Source: CAINVV01 sp963663005
GTDB taxonomy: Bacteria > Bacteroidota > Bacteroidia > Bacteroidales > Prolixibacteraceae
Reading direction: 5' to 3'
DNA: 64,000 bases
Assembly: GCA_963663005.2 (NCBI GenBank)
Contig: CAXXHH010000014.1
Coordinates: 611,576 to 675,575, forward strand
Made by a program: the position numbers and the translations under genes. Under the pieces are notes generated by a model that saw only the letters and a list, made by a program, of their open reading frames with translations, was not told where the DNA came from and did no database searches. Numbering within the stretch: position 1 is the stretch's first letter; every line of letters begins with the position of its first letter. This document shows, in pieces, positions 43,733 through 53,394 of the stretch.

Positions 43733-45658
43733 ATGAGAACCATGAAATTAAAACTTATATTATTTGCAGCAATTATTGGGTTTGCCATTTCTTCATGTCA
43801 GGACTTGGAGTTGCAACCCAAAGGTATTTTGGATGAGCCTGCACTATTTGGAACTTCTTATGGTGTCCAGAAGTATTTTATCCAGCTATATATGCATCTT
43901 CCGATAGAGGATTTCATCTATTATGTTAATACAAATGACCAGGACCAAGCTAATAATCTTGTCGGTTATATGCCTGGTAATAAAAACAAATGGCAGGCAT
44001 ATAAAAACAGTTTGGCACAAATGGACGGTGAACTTTATGGGTGGAACGTAGGAATGAACGAGGGTGGTTTTGGTTACTGGCCATACGCCGATATCCGTTA
44101 TGTGAACGTCTTCATTAATAATTTCCCCAATTATAAGGACAAGTACGACGCAGCTACCTATAACTCTCTATTGGCAGAAGCCCGTTTTCTCCGCGCATTC
44201 ATTTACGAAGGGATGGCCAAACGTTACGGAGGTGTACCAATTGTAACCGACGTTCAGGATCCAGTAAATGGCGACCGTGCTTCGTTGATGGTATCCCGTA
44301 ATACAGAGTACGATACATGGAAATTCATCTATGCAGACCTGCAGTTTGCCATGGCCAACATGAGTGCAACCAGCATATCCGGTCGCGCCAACAAATACGT
44401 AGCTGCCGCTTTGATGTCACGTGCCATGCTTTATGCAGGCAGGAGTGCAAAATACACACAATACCTGGGCCTAAGCACGGATGCTTCAGTACAAAAAGGT
44501 CTGGCAGGTATGGATCCTTCCAAAGCAAATGAATTCTTCCAGTATGCTTATGATGCAGGTTTGTTTATCAAACAAGGGCCATATTCTCTTTATACAAAGA
44601 ATTACCCGGACAAAGCGACCAATTTTGCCAACCTGTTTCTGGATAAATCATCTTCCGAGACGATGTTTAGCAAAGGATATGACGGGCAGACTTTTGGCCA
44701 TTGTTATGATGCGCTGATGTTACCTAACCCGGATATGTCATCTTTCGTAGGCTCTGAAGGTTATCCGGTACTGGAGATTATGCAGATGTACGATTTCCCC
44801 TCTCTTGTAGACGCACAAGGGAAACCAGTCCGTTTCAACAAACGCAGCGATATTAAAAATGGGATGGAACCCCGTTTGCAAGGTACCTGCTTCTTTGATG
44901 GCGATGTGCTCAAGGGAATTCCTTTCGAAATCCAACGAGGCATTTACCTTCATTATGCCGGGCTGGCATCTGATGCGCAAAGTGGCAGTAACAACGCCCC
45001 TATCAACGCTACCTCAAACCGTCTTTTAGGTACAAGCAAGGGTGCTACATATCAAGGTGTTCTGCTGAGCGGGAAACATGGGATGAGTACAGCAGGCGCT
45101 GAAAACAACTGCTTTACCGGCGCTTTTATTCGTAAATACATTGATCCAACCAGGACTACAGCCTTAACAAACGTGAACAAGTCGAACCAATCCTGGATCG
45201 TATTCCGCTTGGGTGAAATCTATTTGAATACTGCAGAAGCAGCATACGAATTGAACAAAAAGACAGAGGCACTGGATTACATTGAAGCAATCCGTGTACG
45301 TGCCGGTTGCCAGGTTACCCGCCCGGCTTTGGATCAATCCACGACTTCGACCTATGGTTATCCTATCGAGAAGACTATGCAATTTATCCGTGATGAACGT
45401 CTCCGCGAACTTTACTGTGAGAACCATTATTGGTGGGATCTCAAGACCTGGAGAATAGCTGATCAGGTATTAAACCAGCGTTATCCGAGGGCACTGACCT
45501 GTTACTATGTTTTCGATGAAGGCAAATATATATTCATAGATGAGGTTAACAGGGATAACCGTAATATTACGGCTCCAAAGCGTACGGCGTATGAAAAGAT
45601 TCCACAGGGAGAAATTAACAAGAACACAAATTTGTTACCTCAGAACCCGCTTTATTAA
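43733..45658 (+). CDS. SusD/RagB-type surface glycan-binding lipoprotein
   Basis: 641 residues with a lipoprotein signal (LILFAAIIGFAISSCQD, Cys near 23). Family features are GYWPYADIRYVNVFINN, LLAEARFLRAFIYEGMAKRYG (the TPR-like core) and, near the C-terminus, FIRDERLRELYCENHYWWDLKTW, shown here as RDERLRELYCENHYWWDL. It forms the lid over the SusC barrel and binds the glycan at the cell surface. It starts 3 bp after susC; an ATG three codons later is an alternative start. Confidence 0.96.
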   Translation: MRTMKLKLILFAAIIGFAISSCQDLELQPKGILDEPALFGTSYGVQKYFIQLYMHLPIEDFIYYVNTNDQDQANNLVGYMPGNKNKWQAYKNSLAQMDGELYGWNVGMNEGGFGYWPYADIRYVNVFINNFPNYKDKYDAATYNSLLAEARFLRAFIYEGMAKRYGGVPIVTDVQDPVNGDRASLMVSRNTEYDTWKFIYADLQFAMANMSATSISGRANKYVAAALMSRAMLYAGRSAKYTQYLGLSTDASVQKGLAGMDPSKANEFFQYAYDAGLFIKQGPYSLYTKNYPDKATNFANLFLDKSSSETMFSKGYDGQTFGHCYDALMLPNPDMSSFVGSEGYPVLEIMQMYDFPSLVDAQGKPVRFNKRSDIKNGMEPRLQGTCFFDGDVLKGIPFEIQRGIYLHYAGLASDAQSGSNNAPINATSNRLLGTSKGATYQGVLLSGKHGMSTAGAENNCFTGAFIRKYIDPTRTTALTNVNKSNQSWIVFRLGEIYLNTAEAAYELNKKTEALDYIEAIRVRAGCQVTRPALDQSTTSTYGYPIEKTMQFIRDERLRELYCENHYWWDLKTWRIADQVLNQRYPRALTCYYVFDEGKYIFIDEVNRDNRNITAPKRTAYEKIPQGEINKNTNLLPQNPLY

Positions 45659-45685
45659 TTTATTAACCTTTGAGACAAAATAAAT

Positions 45686-46438
45686 ATGAAAAATATATTT
45701 TATCTGATGTTAGGAGTAGCGATGTTGTCGCTAGCTTCATGCCAGAAAATCGACAACTGGTCCGAACCGGGTTCTCGGTTATATGGAAATGTGATCGATT
45801 CATATACGAACACGAATTTGTTGATGGATCAAAATGACTGGCAAATTCGTATCGTGGACAGAACCTGGGAAAAAATGAATCCCGGTACTGTTGCCCAATA
45901 TCAATCGCTGGCCGTTATGAAAGATGGTGTATATAACAATGCAAAGCTGTTTTCAGGAACGTACGACATGCTTCCATATGACGGACCATTTTGGCCTGTT
46001 GATACCGTGAAGGGTGTAGTTCTGGGAAAAGAGACCCAACAAGATTTCAAGGTAACCCCTTACCTACAGCTTTCGGGTTTCACTGCCACACTGGTTGGGA
46101 CAAATTTGACCCTTACTTGCACAGTTAAGGCTCCTATAATCACCGGACTTCCGAATCTTTATGAGGTCAAGCCTTTCTTGAGTCTGAATACCTTCTGCGG
46201 AAACTCAAATTATATTAACATAGCGGAATATAATAACCTGAGAAAGCAGATCAACCGGACTTGGGCGGCAGAATTGGCAAATCTTAAACTGCCTGCGAAC
46301 ACAGATGCGATAACTTATACCATGGGTCCTCTTCCTGTCAAATCAGGATATACCTATTATGTACGGGTAGGAGCCAATGTGAACGCTTTAAGTCGCAGAT
46401 ATAACTATACTCCGATTGTGAAGGTTGTAGTGCCGTAA
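45686..46438 (+). CDS. DUF3823-type surface lipoprotein (SusE/F position)
   Basis: 250 residues with a lipoprotein signal (MLGVAMLSLASCQK). The pattern of an N-terminal beta-sandwich (SRLYGNVIDSYTNTNLL, MKDGVYNNAKLFSGTYDM) ending in QQDFKVTPYLQL, then a second sandwich, fits DUF3823 proteins found after susD in many PULs. It is likely an accessory surface glycan-binding protein. It is the last gene of the susC unit: a strong hairpin follows 60 bp later. Confidence 0.85.
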   Translation: MKNIFYLMLGVAMLSLASCQKIDNWSEPGSRLYGNVIDSYTNTNLLMDQNDWQIRIVDRTWEKMNPGTVAQYQSLAVMKDGVYNNAKLFSGTYDMLPYDGPFWPVDTVKGVVLGKETQQDFKVTPYLQLSGFTATLVGTNLTLTCTVKAPIITGLPNLYEVKPFLSLNTFCGNSNYINIAEYNNLRKQINRTWAAELANLKLPANTDAITYTMGPLPVKSGYTYYVRVGANVNALSRRYNYTPIVKVVVP

Positions 46439-46497
46439 TCATGGTTGGAGGACACTTTGAATATCGTAAAATTCAATTTCGTCTTACACGTTTTAAG

Positions 46498-46532
46498 ATT
46501 GTCCCGCTGCACCAGTTGTGCCGCGGGACAAT
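46498..46532 (+). terminator. hairpin terminator after susC-susD-DUF3823
   Basis: Perfect 10-bp arms ATTGTCCCGC (46498-46507) and GCGGGACAAT (46523-46532) enclose a second GCAC/GTGC stem with a CAGTT loop, followed by TTCATTTT. It separates the transporter operon from the GH43 gene, which therefore needs its own promoter. Confidence 0.8.
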
Positions 46533-46619
46533 TTCATTTTCCAAACTAGCCCCCTTTTACCCTCATCGCATTGGGTGACCGATGAAAAAAAGCAAAGTAT
46601 TTTAAAGCATTTCTCAAAT

Positions 46620-46709
46620 ATAAAACGAGCATGAGTCGGTAGACACAAGCACGGATAAGAATTGATTATGCGAGTTCCATACGGCAATTAAAAAACAAAT
46701 TATTCTCGG
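46620..46709 (+). repeat. repeated 90-bp leader element L2
   Basis: Same 90-bp length and order of shared segments as the leader before 32090 (AAACGAGCATG ... GCGAGTTCC ... ATTAAAAAACAAATTATT ... CGGATG). It follows a terminator and precedes a gene with no other visible promoter, so it may contain promoter or mRNA leader signals. No TAnnTTTG box is obvious in it. Confidence 0.7.
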
Positions 46710-47765
46710 ATGAAAAAAAACCTTCTTTTCGTTATTCTCTCTTTAGCGTGCGTTGTCAATATGCATGCACAAAATCTGTCTGCCCCTGAGAAAGCAACTG
46801 TTCGTGGCGAAAAGATCACGGCAAACTGGCAGGATCAAACTCCGGGTACATACCAAAACCCGGTTATTGCCGGTGACTTTCCCGATCCGACAATTATTCG
46901 TGTCGGAAATACCTACTATGCTGCAGGAACCAGTGGAAATTCTGTTTCCTGTTATCCTTTATACGAATCGACAGATTTAATTAACTGGAAAAAAATTGGC
47001 CACATTTTTAATGAGCATCCCTCCTGGGCATCCAGTGCCTTTTGGGCTCCTGAATTATATTACAAGGATGGTACTTATTTTGCCTATTACACTGCCAAAC
47101 GCAAAAGTGATCGTGTTTCATGTATTGGTGTTGCAACGACAAAGGATATTCACAAAGGATTCACCGATCAGGGAATTATTATCGATTGGGGAGAGGAAGC
47201 TATCGATGCTTTCGTTTTTCAGGATGACGATAATAAAACGTACATCGTATGGAAAGCATACGGATTAACCAAAGGACGTCAGGTTGAACTGCTTTGTTCC
47301 GAATTAAGCGATGATGGACTTCATTTGGTTGGTGAGCATTTTACGTTTTCTGACTATGCAAAAGGTTGGAAAGGTGGTGGAGATGATGAAGGTCCGTGCC
47401 TCACAAAACATGACGGGACTTACTATTTATTTTATTCCAATGGTGGATGCTGTGACAGCCGATGTAATTACTGCATTCGCGTTGCCCGTTCAAAAAATTT
47501 ACGGTCGGGATGGGAACAACTCCCGGAACCTATCTTGCAGGGAAGCGATGTGTGGCGTTGTCCCGGGCACGGCACCCTGGTAATGACCCAGGATAATCGA
47601 TATTTTTACATGTATCATTCGTTTAACGTTGCCAATTTTGGAGTTGGCAGGCAGGGCATGTTGGACGAGCTAGTTTGGGACAAACAAACAGGCTGGCCAA
47701 TATTTAAAAACGGCAACACGCCTTCTGTGAAAGCGCCCGTTCCGTTTAAAAAAACAAAGCAGTAA
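46710..47765 (+). CDS. GH43-family glycosidase (copy 2)
   Basis: 351 residues with a signal peptide (MKKNLLFVILSLACVVNMHAQ). After a short segment VRGEKITANWQDQ comes the propeller: AGDFPDPTIIRVGNTYY (base Asp), WAPELYYKDGTYFAYYTA, EEAIDAFVFQDDDNKTY (modulating Asp) and DDEGPCLTKHDGTYY (acid Glu). A Cys-rich loop (CCDSRCNYC) is unusual for the family and could form disulfides. It starts a four-gene enzyme group (46710-55473) downstream of the susCD terminator. Substrate (xylose, arabinose or galactose) unknown. Confidence 0.92.
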   Translation: MKKNLLFVILSLACVVNMHAQNLSAPEKATVRGEKITANWQDQTPGTYQNPVIAGDFPDPTIIRVGNTYYAAGTSGNSVSCYPLYESTDLINWKKIGHIFNEHPSWASSAFWAPELYYKDGTYFAYYTAKRKSDRVSCIGVATTKDIHKGFTDQGIIIDWGEEAIDAFVFQDDDNKTYIVWKAYGLTKGRQVELLCSELSDDGLHLVGEHFTFSDYAKGWKGGGDDEGPCLTKHDGTYYLFYSNGGCCDSRCNYCIRVARSKNLRSGWEQLPEPILQGSDVWRCPGHGTLVMTQDNRYFYMYHSFNVANFGVGRQGMLDELVWDKQTGWPIFKNGNTPSVKAPVPFKKTKQ

Positions 47766-47948
47766 CGGGACACGATTACTGCTGGACGGACCGGTCGATA
47801 CCAAATAAAAAAAGCTGTCTCTAAAGCTAAACCGTTGGTAGGATAATAATTAATGGACAATTGAAAATGATGTAAAAATGGAATAAGTGCTGATAGAAAA
47901 AAGCCATTGGGCAATAAATTATTCACACAACCAAAAAAGAAAAACAAA

Positions 47949-50426
47949 ATGAAGTTGATATCTCTATTAATTCTCTTCCTGATCGGTCGTGAATCTGTAA
48001 TGGCACAGGATGCCACCACGCTGGTTCCAGCCAGTGTCCGTCCTGCGAAAATAACAGCGAATTGGATCGACCGGGCACAGATTACCAGCGGTGGTGAAAA
48101 ACCTGATGGACACTATCTGTTGTGGTATCGCGAACCAGCCAAGGTCTGGGAAGAAGCTCTTCCGCTGGGAAATGGAAGATTGGGGGCAATGGTTTTCGGC
48201 GGGGTAGCCGACGAACGTATCCAATTGAATGAGAGCACACTTTGGGACGGATACGCCATTGATCCGAATAATCCAAAGTCGCTGAAGGCTCTGCCTGAAG
48301 TGCAAAAACTACTCTTCGAAGGGAAAAATAATGAGGCCGTTAAACTGGCCGGAAATACCATGATGGGGATTCCAAAAGGAGTCAAGCCATACCAGTCGCT
48401 TGGCGAAATCTGGTTTGACACACCCGCGCTTGCCGCTTCCGATTACCTTAGAAGTCTCGATCTTTCGACTGCCATTGCCAGTACAAATTATACCGCTGAT
48501 GGCGTGAAATTTTCCCGAGAAGCGTTCATTTCTCCGGTCGACGGTCTCATGGTAATCCATTTTACTGCCAATAAAAAAGAACAGATCAGTTTTGCGCTAA
48601 CGCTGAAACGTCAGCAGGATGCTATTTGCGAAAAGAATGTTGCTGATCCAAATTCATTGATCCTGCACGGACAATTATCCTTGAAAGACAAAGAGGGAAA
48701 CCCCCGGGGTTTAAGTTTTGCGGCCCAGGTAAAAGCGATCACCAAAGGCGGAAAGGTGAGTGTTGAGAAGGAGGTGATGCACATTGACGGAGCCACCGAG
48801 GTTATACTACTGGTTGCAGGAGCCACCAATTATCCCGGACTGAAAAATATCGCTGCAGATATTAGAAAGTCGCAAATTGATCCGGTAAAGGTGTGCGCCG
48901 AACAAATTTCCAGGGTTGCATCAAAAAGCTATAATAAGATTAAAAACGAACACATTAAAGAGCATCAGCGATTATTCGGCCGGGTTGACATTCAGTTGGG
49001 TAAGCCATCGTCGGACGCGAAACTACTGCCGACAAATAAGCTGCTGGAGCTTGCCAGGACTGCTGGTCAGGCAGATCCGGGTCTGGTTGAAACATTCTTT
49101 CAGTACGGGCGCTATCTGCTCATTTGCAGCTCCCGCCCGGGTGGAATGCCGGCAAACCTGCAGGGTCTTTGGGCCTGGCAGATGAATCCGCCCTGGAATG
49201 CAGATTTTCATACAAACATCAACATCCAGATGAACTATTGGCCTGCTGAAATCACCAACCTTTCTGAGATGCATCTTCCGCTTTTCGACCTTTCTGATGC
49301 ACTTGTTGCACCGGGTGAAAAGACGGCTAAGGTGCAATATGGAGCTGGAGGGTGGGTCGTCCACCACCTGACAGACGCATGGGGATTCACGGCACCTGCG
49401 GACGGTCCGCAGGGAATATGGCCAATGGGAGCCGCCTGGCTGGCCAGGCATCCCTGGGAACATTACAGCTATACCGGCGACAAGAAATTCCTCCGCGATC
49501 GCGCCTATCCATTGATGAAAGGAGCTGCCAGATTTATCATGGACTTTTTGATTGAGGCGCCTGCAGGAACTGCGTGTCCGGGCAAGCTTGTCACAAATCC
49601 ATCTTATTCTCCTGAAAATGAATTTTTTCTACCGGATGGCACAAAATCAGTATTTACCTACGGCGCTACGATGGATTTGGAGATTATTCATGATCTGCTA
49701 ACCAACTGCATCGAATCATGCAATATCCTGGGAATTGATCCTGCCTTCCGCGATGAATGTAAAAAAACATTGGATCGGCTGGCTCCCGTCAGGATCAGTT
49801 CAGCAACAGGTCGCATCATGGAGTGGGCAGAAGATTACAAGGAGACGGATCCACATCACAGACATACTTCCCATTTATTCGGGTTATATCCCGGAAATCA
49901 GATTACAACAATTGGCACTCCGGAACTCGCTCAGGCAGCCCGAAAAACGCTTGAGGCGAGAGGCGACGATGGCACAGGCTGGGGACTGGCATGGAAAATA
50001 AACATGTGGAACCGTCTTCAGGATGGAGACCATGCATACAAGCTTTTGTCTGTGTTGCTAACGAAGAAAACGTTGCCAAACCTGTTTGACAACCACCCAC
50101 CTTTCCAAATTGACGGAAATTTTGGCGCAACTGCTGCCATAGCCGAAATGCTGCTGCAAAGTCAGTCGCGCAATCAGGACAGAAGTTATGAAATTCAGCT
50201 GCTGCCTTCCCTGCCCTCCGCACTTCCCTCGGGCTCGGTGAAAGGATTGTGTGCCAGAGGTGGCTTCATCGTGGATCTTGATTGGGATAACGGACAAGTC
50301 ACATCGGTTAGAATTCTCTCAAAAAATGGTGGAAACCTGCACATCCGGTCGGGTCAAAAGCAATTTGAAGCAAAGACAAAACCAGGACAAGCTCTGGTGT
50401 TGACAGAAAATATGGTAGAAAAATAA
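47949..50426 (+). CDS. GH95 family alpha-L-fucosidase/alpha-L-galactosidase (canonical copy)
   Basis: 825 residues from the ATG at 47949. The frame is open to 47907, but the first 14 codons are Lys-rich and precede the signal peptide MKLISLLILFLIGRESVMAQ. After VRPAKITANWIDRA, the GH95 domain opens LWYREPAKVWEEALPLGNGRLGAMVFG. The catalytic barrel has NINIQMNYWPAEI (Asn pair), RGDDGTGWGLAWKINMWNRL and FQIDGNFGATAAIAEMLLQS (Asp). All family landmarks are present. Expected to remove terminal alpha-fucose or L-galactose. It ends 12 bp before the GH2-like gene. Confidence 0.95.
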   Translation: MKLISLLILFLIGRESVMAQDATTLVPASVRPAKITANWIDRAQITSGGEKPDGHYLLWYREPAKVWEEALPLGNGRLGAMVFGGVADERIQLNESTLWDGYAIDPNNPKSLKALPEVQKLLFEGKNNEAVKLAGNTMMGIPKGVKPYQSLGEIWFDTPALAASDYLRSLDLSTAIASTNYTADGVKFSREAFISPVDGLMVIHFTANKKEQISFALTLKRQQDAICEKNVADPNSLILHGQLSLKDKEGNPRGLSFAAQVKAITKGGKVSVEKEVMHIDGATEVILLVAGATNYPGLKNIAADIRKSQIDPVKVCAEQISRVASKSYNKIKNEHIKEHQRLFGRVDIQLGKPSSDAKLLPTNKLLELARTAGQADPGLVETFFQYGRYLLICSSRPGGMPANLQGLWAWQMNPPWNADFHTNINIQMNYWPAEITNLSEMHLPLFDLSDALVAPGEKTAKVQYGAGGWVVHHLTDAWGFTAPADGPQGIWPMGAAWLARHPWEHYSYTGDKKFLRDRAYPLMKGAARFIMDFLIEAPAGTACPGKLVTNPSYSPENEFFLPDGTKSVFTYGATMDLEIIHDLLTNCIESCNILGIDPAFRDECKKTLDRLAPVRISSATGRIMEWAEDYKETDPHHRHTSHLFGLYPGNQITTIGTPELAQAARKTLEARGDDGTGWGLAWKINMWNRLQDGDHAYKLLSVLLTKKTLPNLFDNHPPFQIDGNFGATAAIAEMLLQSQSRNQDRSYEIQLLPSLPSALPSGSVKGLCARGGFIVDLDWDNGQVTSVRILSKNGGNLHIRSGQKQFEAKTKPGQALVLTENMVEK

Positions 50427-50438
50427 AAAGAGAAGCTC

Positions 50439-53363
50439 GTGATAAAGCAATTCATCTCAATTCGATTTTTACTTCTGGCAGGTATTATATTCCTTCAGAT
50501 TTCAAACAGCCATTCACAGGGTATCCGGTTTAACCGGGATATCTCTCCTGCCGAAGGGATGGTAAAACCTCTGGAAAAACCCTTTCGTGACGAGGTCTGT
50601 TTGAACGGCAGCTGGGATTTTCAACCGGTTGCTGTGCCCAAAGATTGGAAATATGGGAACGGAACACCTCCTGAACTGACTGCTCCGCAATCGGATAAAT
50701 GGGAAACCGTTAAGCTGAAAATTCCATCCCCATGGAATGTCAACGAGTGGGGCGGCGGAAGCAAAGTGGGTGATGGAACAGATAAGCCATATGCCCCATC
50801 TTCAGTGTATTACCCCTCCTACCCTCAGAGCTGGGGTGGCGAAAGGATGGGATGGTTGCGCCGGAATTTCACGGTTCCGAAATCGTTTTCCGGGAAACAG
50901 ATACTATTGCACTTCGAAGCTGTCATCGGCGATTGCGTAATCCTGGTGAACGGACAAAAGGCAGGTGAGCATTTTGGGGCATACCTTCCATTTGAAATCG
51001 ATATCACTAGTTTTGTAAAGAATAACCAACCGAACGAATTGATGGTTGGAGTTCGTCATCGAAGACTTTTCGATAAAACCAGCCCGAAATATAAATACTT
51101 CCGATCCACCTATCCTCCAGGTTCGAACACCGACAATTTGGTTGGTATCTGGCAGGATGTTTTCCTTTTGGCTGTTCCACCAGTCAGGATTACTTCTGTT
51201 TTCATAAAGCCATGGGTTGACAAAGATCTGCTGGAATTTGAGGTAGAAATGATCAATCAATCCCAAAAGCCTCAATCGATTTCCCTTTCAGGATCAATAA
51301 GCGAGTGGCTGAATAAAACTGGAACTGATGTTCTAACCGCTCCAGAAATCAAATGGAAGACAGGCCGTGAAGTTCTTGAACTTTCAGGGCATCAACTATC
51401 TTTAAAACCTGGAGAATCGACCAAATTCACTATCAGCACCACCGTTTCGGGCAGACTAAAACTGTGGGGTCCGGGGAATCCGAATTTATACTCGGTGAAG
51501 CTAAAGTTGACAGATCAAAAGCATACACTTGATTGCAAAACAGAACGTTTTGGTTGGCGGCAGTTCACGATCAAAGGAACCGACTTCTTTTTGAACGGAG
51601 CTAAAATTCAGTGTTTTGCTGATATCCAGCATCCTTTTGGCGCCTATGTTTGCTCGAGACGCTTTGCATGGGCCTGGTACAGAATGATTCAGGATTTTGG
51701 CGGGAATTGTGTCCGGCTGCATGCTCAACCTTGGCCACGACTGTATTACGATCTTGCCGACGAAATGGGACTAATGGTTTTGGATGAAGGCGCCCTCTTT
51801 GGCAGCTCACTTTCGCTCAATTTTGAGGAGGAAAGTACCTGGAAACGCACAGAGGAACATCTTGATGCACTGGTCCTTCGTGACCGGAACCACCCATCGG
51901 TGATCGGCTGGAGTGCGGGAAACGAATTGTTTGCTATCCCTTTATACAATAAACCTGCCCCCGAAATCAGTAAGATTTGGGATGAAAAAATTGTGAAACT
52001 GGCCATGCGCCCCACCCTTCTCGATCCTACCCGGGCTTTCGTGACCGATGATGGCGACGAAGATATGCATGGCAACCTTGCCGTCTGGAGTAAGCATTTC
52101 GGGCACGGACTAACGTTGAACCGCCTTCCCAAAAATCCGGATAAACCACTTATCGTCGGTGAGTCGGGCGCAACCTATTATGGAAAACCCAGCGATCTGT
52201 TTCAATTTGCAGGCGAAAAACCGTACGAGTCGTACTACGGGCGAAGTGAGGCATTAGCCATCGATGTGTACCAGAATGCAGTAAAGATGGCAAAGCCTCT
52301 GCTGGCATATTTCTCTCCATCAGAAGTTTGCTGGTTTGGCGTTGAACACCAGAACCTGGGCTATCACGATTATTCACGGCTGCCATTGCCCACAGACGGC
52401 ATTTTCGCCGGGGTTCCATATACAGAGGGAAAGCCAGGCTATCAGATTGAGCGCATTCCTCCGTATGTAACGACATTCAATCCCGGACTCGATCCGCAAT
52501 TGCCCTTGTATAAGCCGCTTCCAATGTTCGAGGCATTGAAGGCTGCTCTTTCAAAAGATGCGCCACAGCCATGCAAATGGGATTCGTATCAGCCTCAGCA
52601 GGTACAGACAAAACCGCCCTTCCGGAAGGCAATATATACGGAAGCATGGTTTGCAGGACCAGCCGATAGCCCATTGGCCAAACAGCTTTCCCAGTGCGGA
52701 ATTCAATTTGCCAAAGACGACAAAACGACAAATTTGCTACTAATCGATGGAGAAAATTTTTCTGATGAAATGCTTCAAAGGATAAGTCCGGCAGTTGGGC
52801 GAGTCAGAGCCAATGGTGGATTGATCTGGATTCTGTTGGCTGATAAAAAGCCTTCGGCTGCCGTCAACCACCTCCTGCCTTTTAAATTGGAGCTGACAAA
52901 TCGTACTGCAACCTCACTCAAAAGCAACAGAGAAACCGAAACAGGTAAGTATTTCAGCTTGCCTGATCTATATTTTTCCGAAATCGAAGGCGACCGGCAA
53001 ATAATCAAACAGGGACTATCCGGAGAACTTGTAAATCAATCAACTGTGATTCTGGAAGCCGCCAACATCGATTGGTCCCTTTTTAATCAGGTCGGTGAAA
53101 ACCGGAAATGCGCACAGGTGGTACTTTACGAACATCTGCAGAAATCTCCCGGCGCTGCCCTGATAAGTATCCCGGTACAAAATTCAGGATTGGTAGTTTC
53201 AACCATCAATTATCAGATTTTTGGGAAGGAAACCTCTGTATTCTGGAAAAACCTTTGCCAGGCGCTACAGATAGCTGTGGATGGCGGCACCGCAAAGAGT
53301 GAAGGCACAAATGAAAATAAAAAACATGACTTGCTCCTCGATGGCCCGGTTCGCGAAAAATAG
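50439..53363 (+). CDS. GH2-like glycoside hydrolase with extra C-terminal domain
   Basis: 974 residues from a GTG start, with a signal peptide (FLLLAGIIFLQISNSHSQ). A jelly-roll sugar-binding domain (LNGSWDFQPV, WLRRNFTVPKSFSGKQI) is followed by an Ig-like domain. The TIM barrel carries GWSAGNELF (acid/base Glu) and LIVGESGATYYG (nucleophile Glu). The last ~230 residues (from about LAKQLSQCGIQF) look like a Rossmann-type glutamine-amidotransferase-like domain (LLLIDGENF), as in some large beta-glycosidases. Specificity among beta-galactosidase, beta-mannosidase and beta-glucuronidase is not evident. It lies 12 bp after GH95 and 31 bp before the T9SS-tagged gene. Confidence 0.87.
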   Translation: MIKQFISIRFLLLAGIIFLQISNSHSQGIRFNRDISPAEGMVKPLEKPFRDEVCLNGSWDFQPVAVPKDWKYGNGTPPELTAPQSDKWETVKLKIPSPWNVNEWGGGSKVGDGTDKPYAPSSVYYPSYPQSWGGERMGWLRRNFTVPKSFSGKQILLHFEAVIGDCVILVNGQKAGEHFGAYLPFEIDITSFVKNNQPNELMVGVRHRRLFDKTSPKYKYFRSTYPPGSNTDNLVGIWQDVFLLAVPPVRITSVFIKPWVDKDLLEFEVEMINQSQKPQSISLSGSISEWLNKTGTDVLTAPEIKWKTGREVLELSGHQLSLKPGESTKFTISTTVSGRLKLWGPGNPNLYSVKLKLTDQKHTLDCKTERFGWRQFTIKGTDFFLNGAKIQCFADIQHPFGAYVCSRRFAWAWYRMIQDFGGNCVRLHAQPWPRLYYDLADEMGLMVLDEGALFGSSLSLNFEEESTWKRTEEHLDALVLRDRNHPSVIGWSAGNELFAIPLYNKPAPEISKIWDEKIVKLAMRPTLLDPTRAFVTDDGDEDMHGNLAVWSKHFGHGLTLNRLPKNPDKPLIVGESGATYYGKPSDLFQFAGEKPYESYYGRSEALAIDVYQNAVKMAKPLLAYFSPSEVCWFGVEHQNLGYHDYSRLPLPTDGIFAGVPYTEGKPGYQIERIPPYVTTFNPGLDPQLPLYKPLPMFEALKAALSKDAPQPCKWDSYQPQQVQTKPPFRKAIYTEAWFAGPADSPLAKQLSQCGIQFAKDDKTTNLLLIDGENFSDEMLQRISPAVGRVRANGGLIWILLADKKPSAAVNHLLPFKLELTNRTATSLKSNRETETGKYFSLPDLYFSEIEGDRQIIKQGLSGELVNQSTVILEAANIDWSLFNQVGENRKCAQVVLYEHLQKSPGAALISIPVQNSGLVVSTINYQIFGKETSVFWKNLCQALQIAVDGGTAKSEGTNENKKHDLLLDGPVREK

Positions 53364-53394
53364 GTTCAAATCGAGAAGTACTAAATAAACGTTG

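Noticed and set aside
45652..45678. TTATTAA repeats before the DUF3823 gene, resembling the PUL operator half-sites
   Set aside because: Spacing is 8 bp, not 11/33/12, and no CTTTATTTGC box follows; it lies inside the susCD operon.
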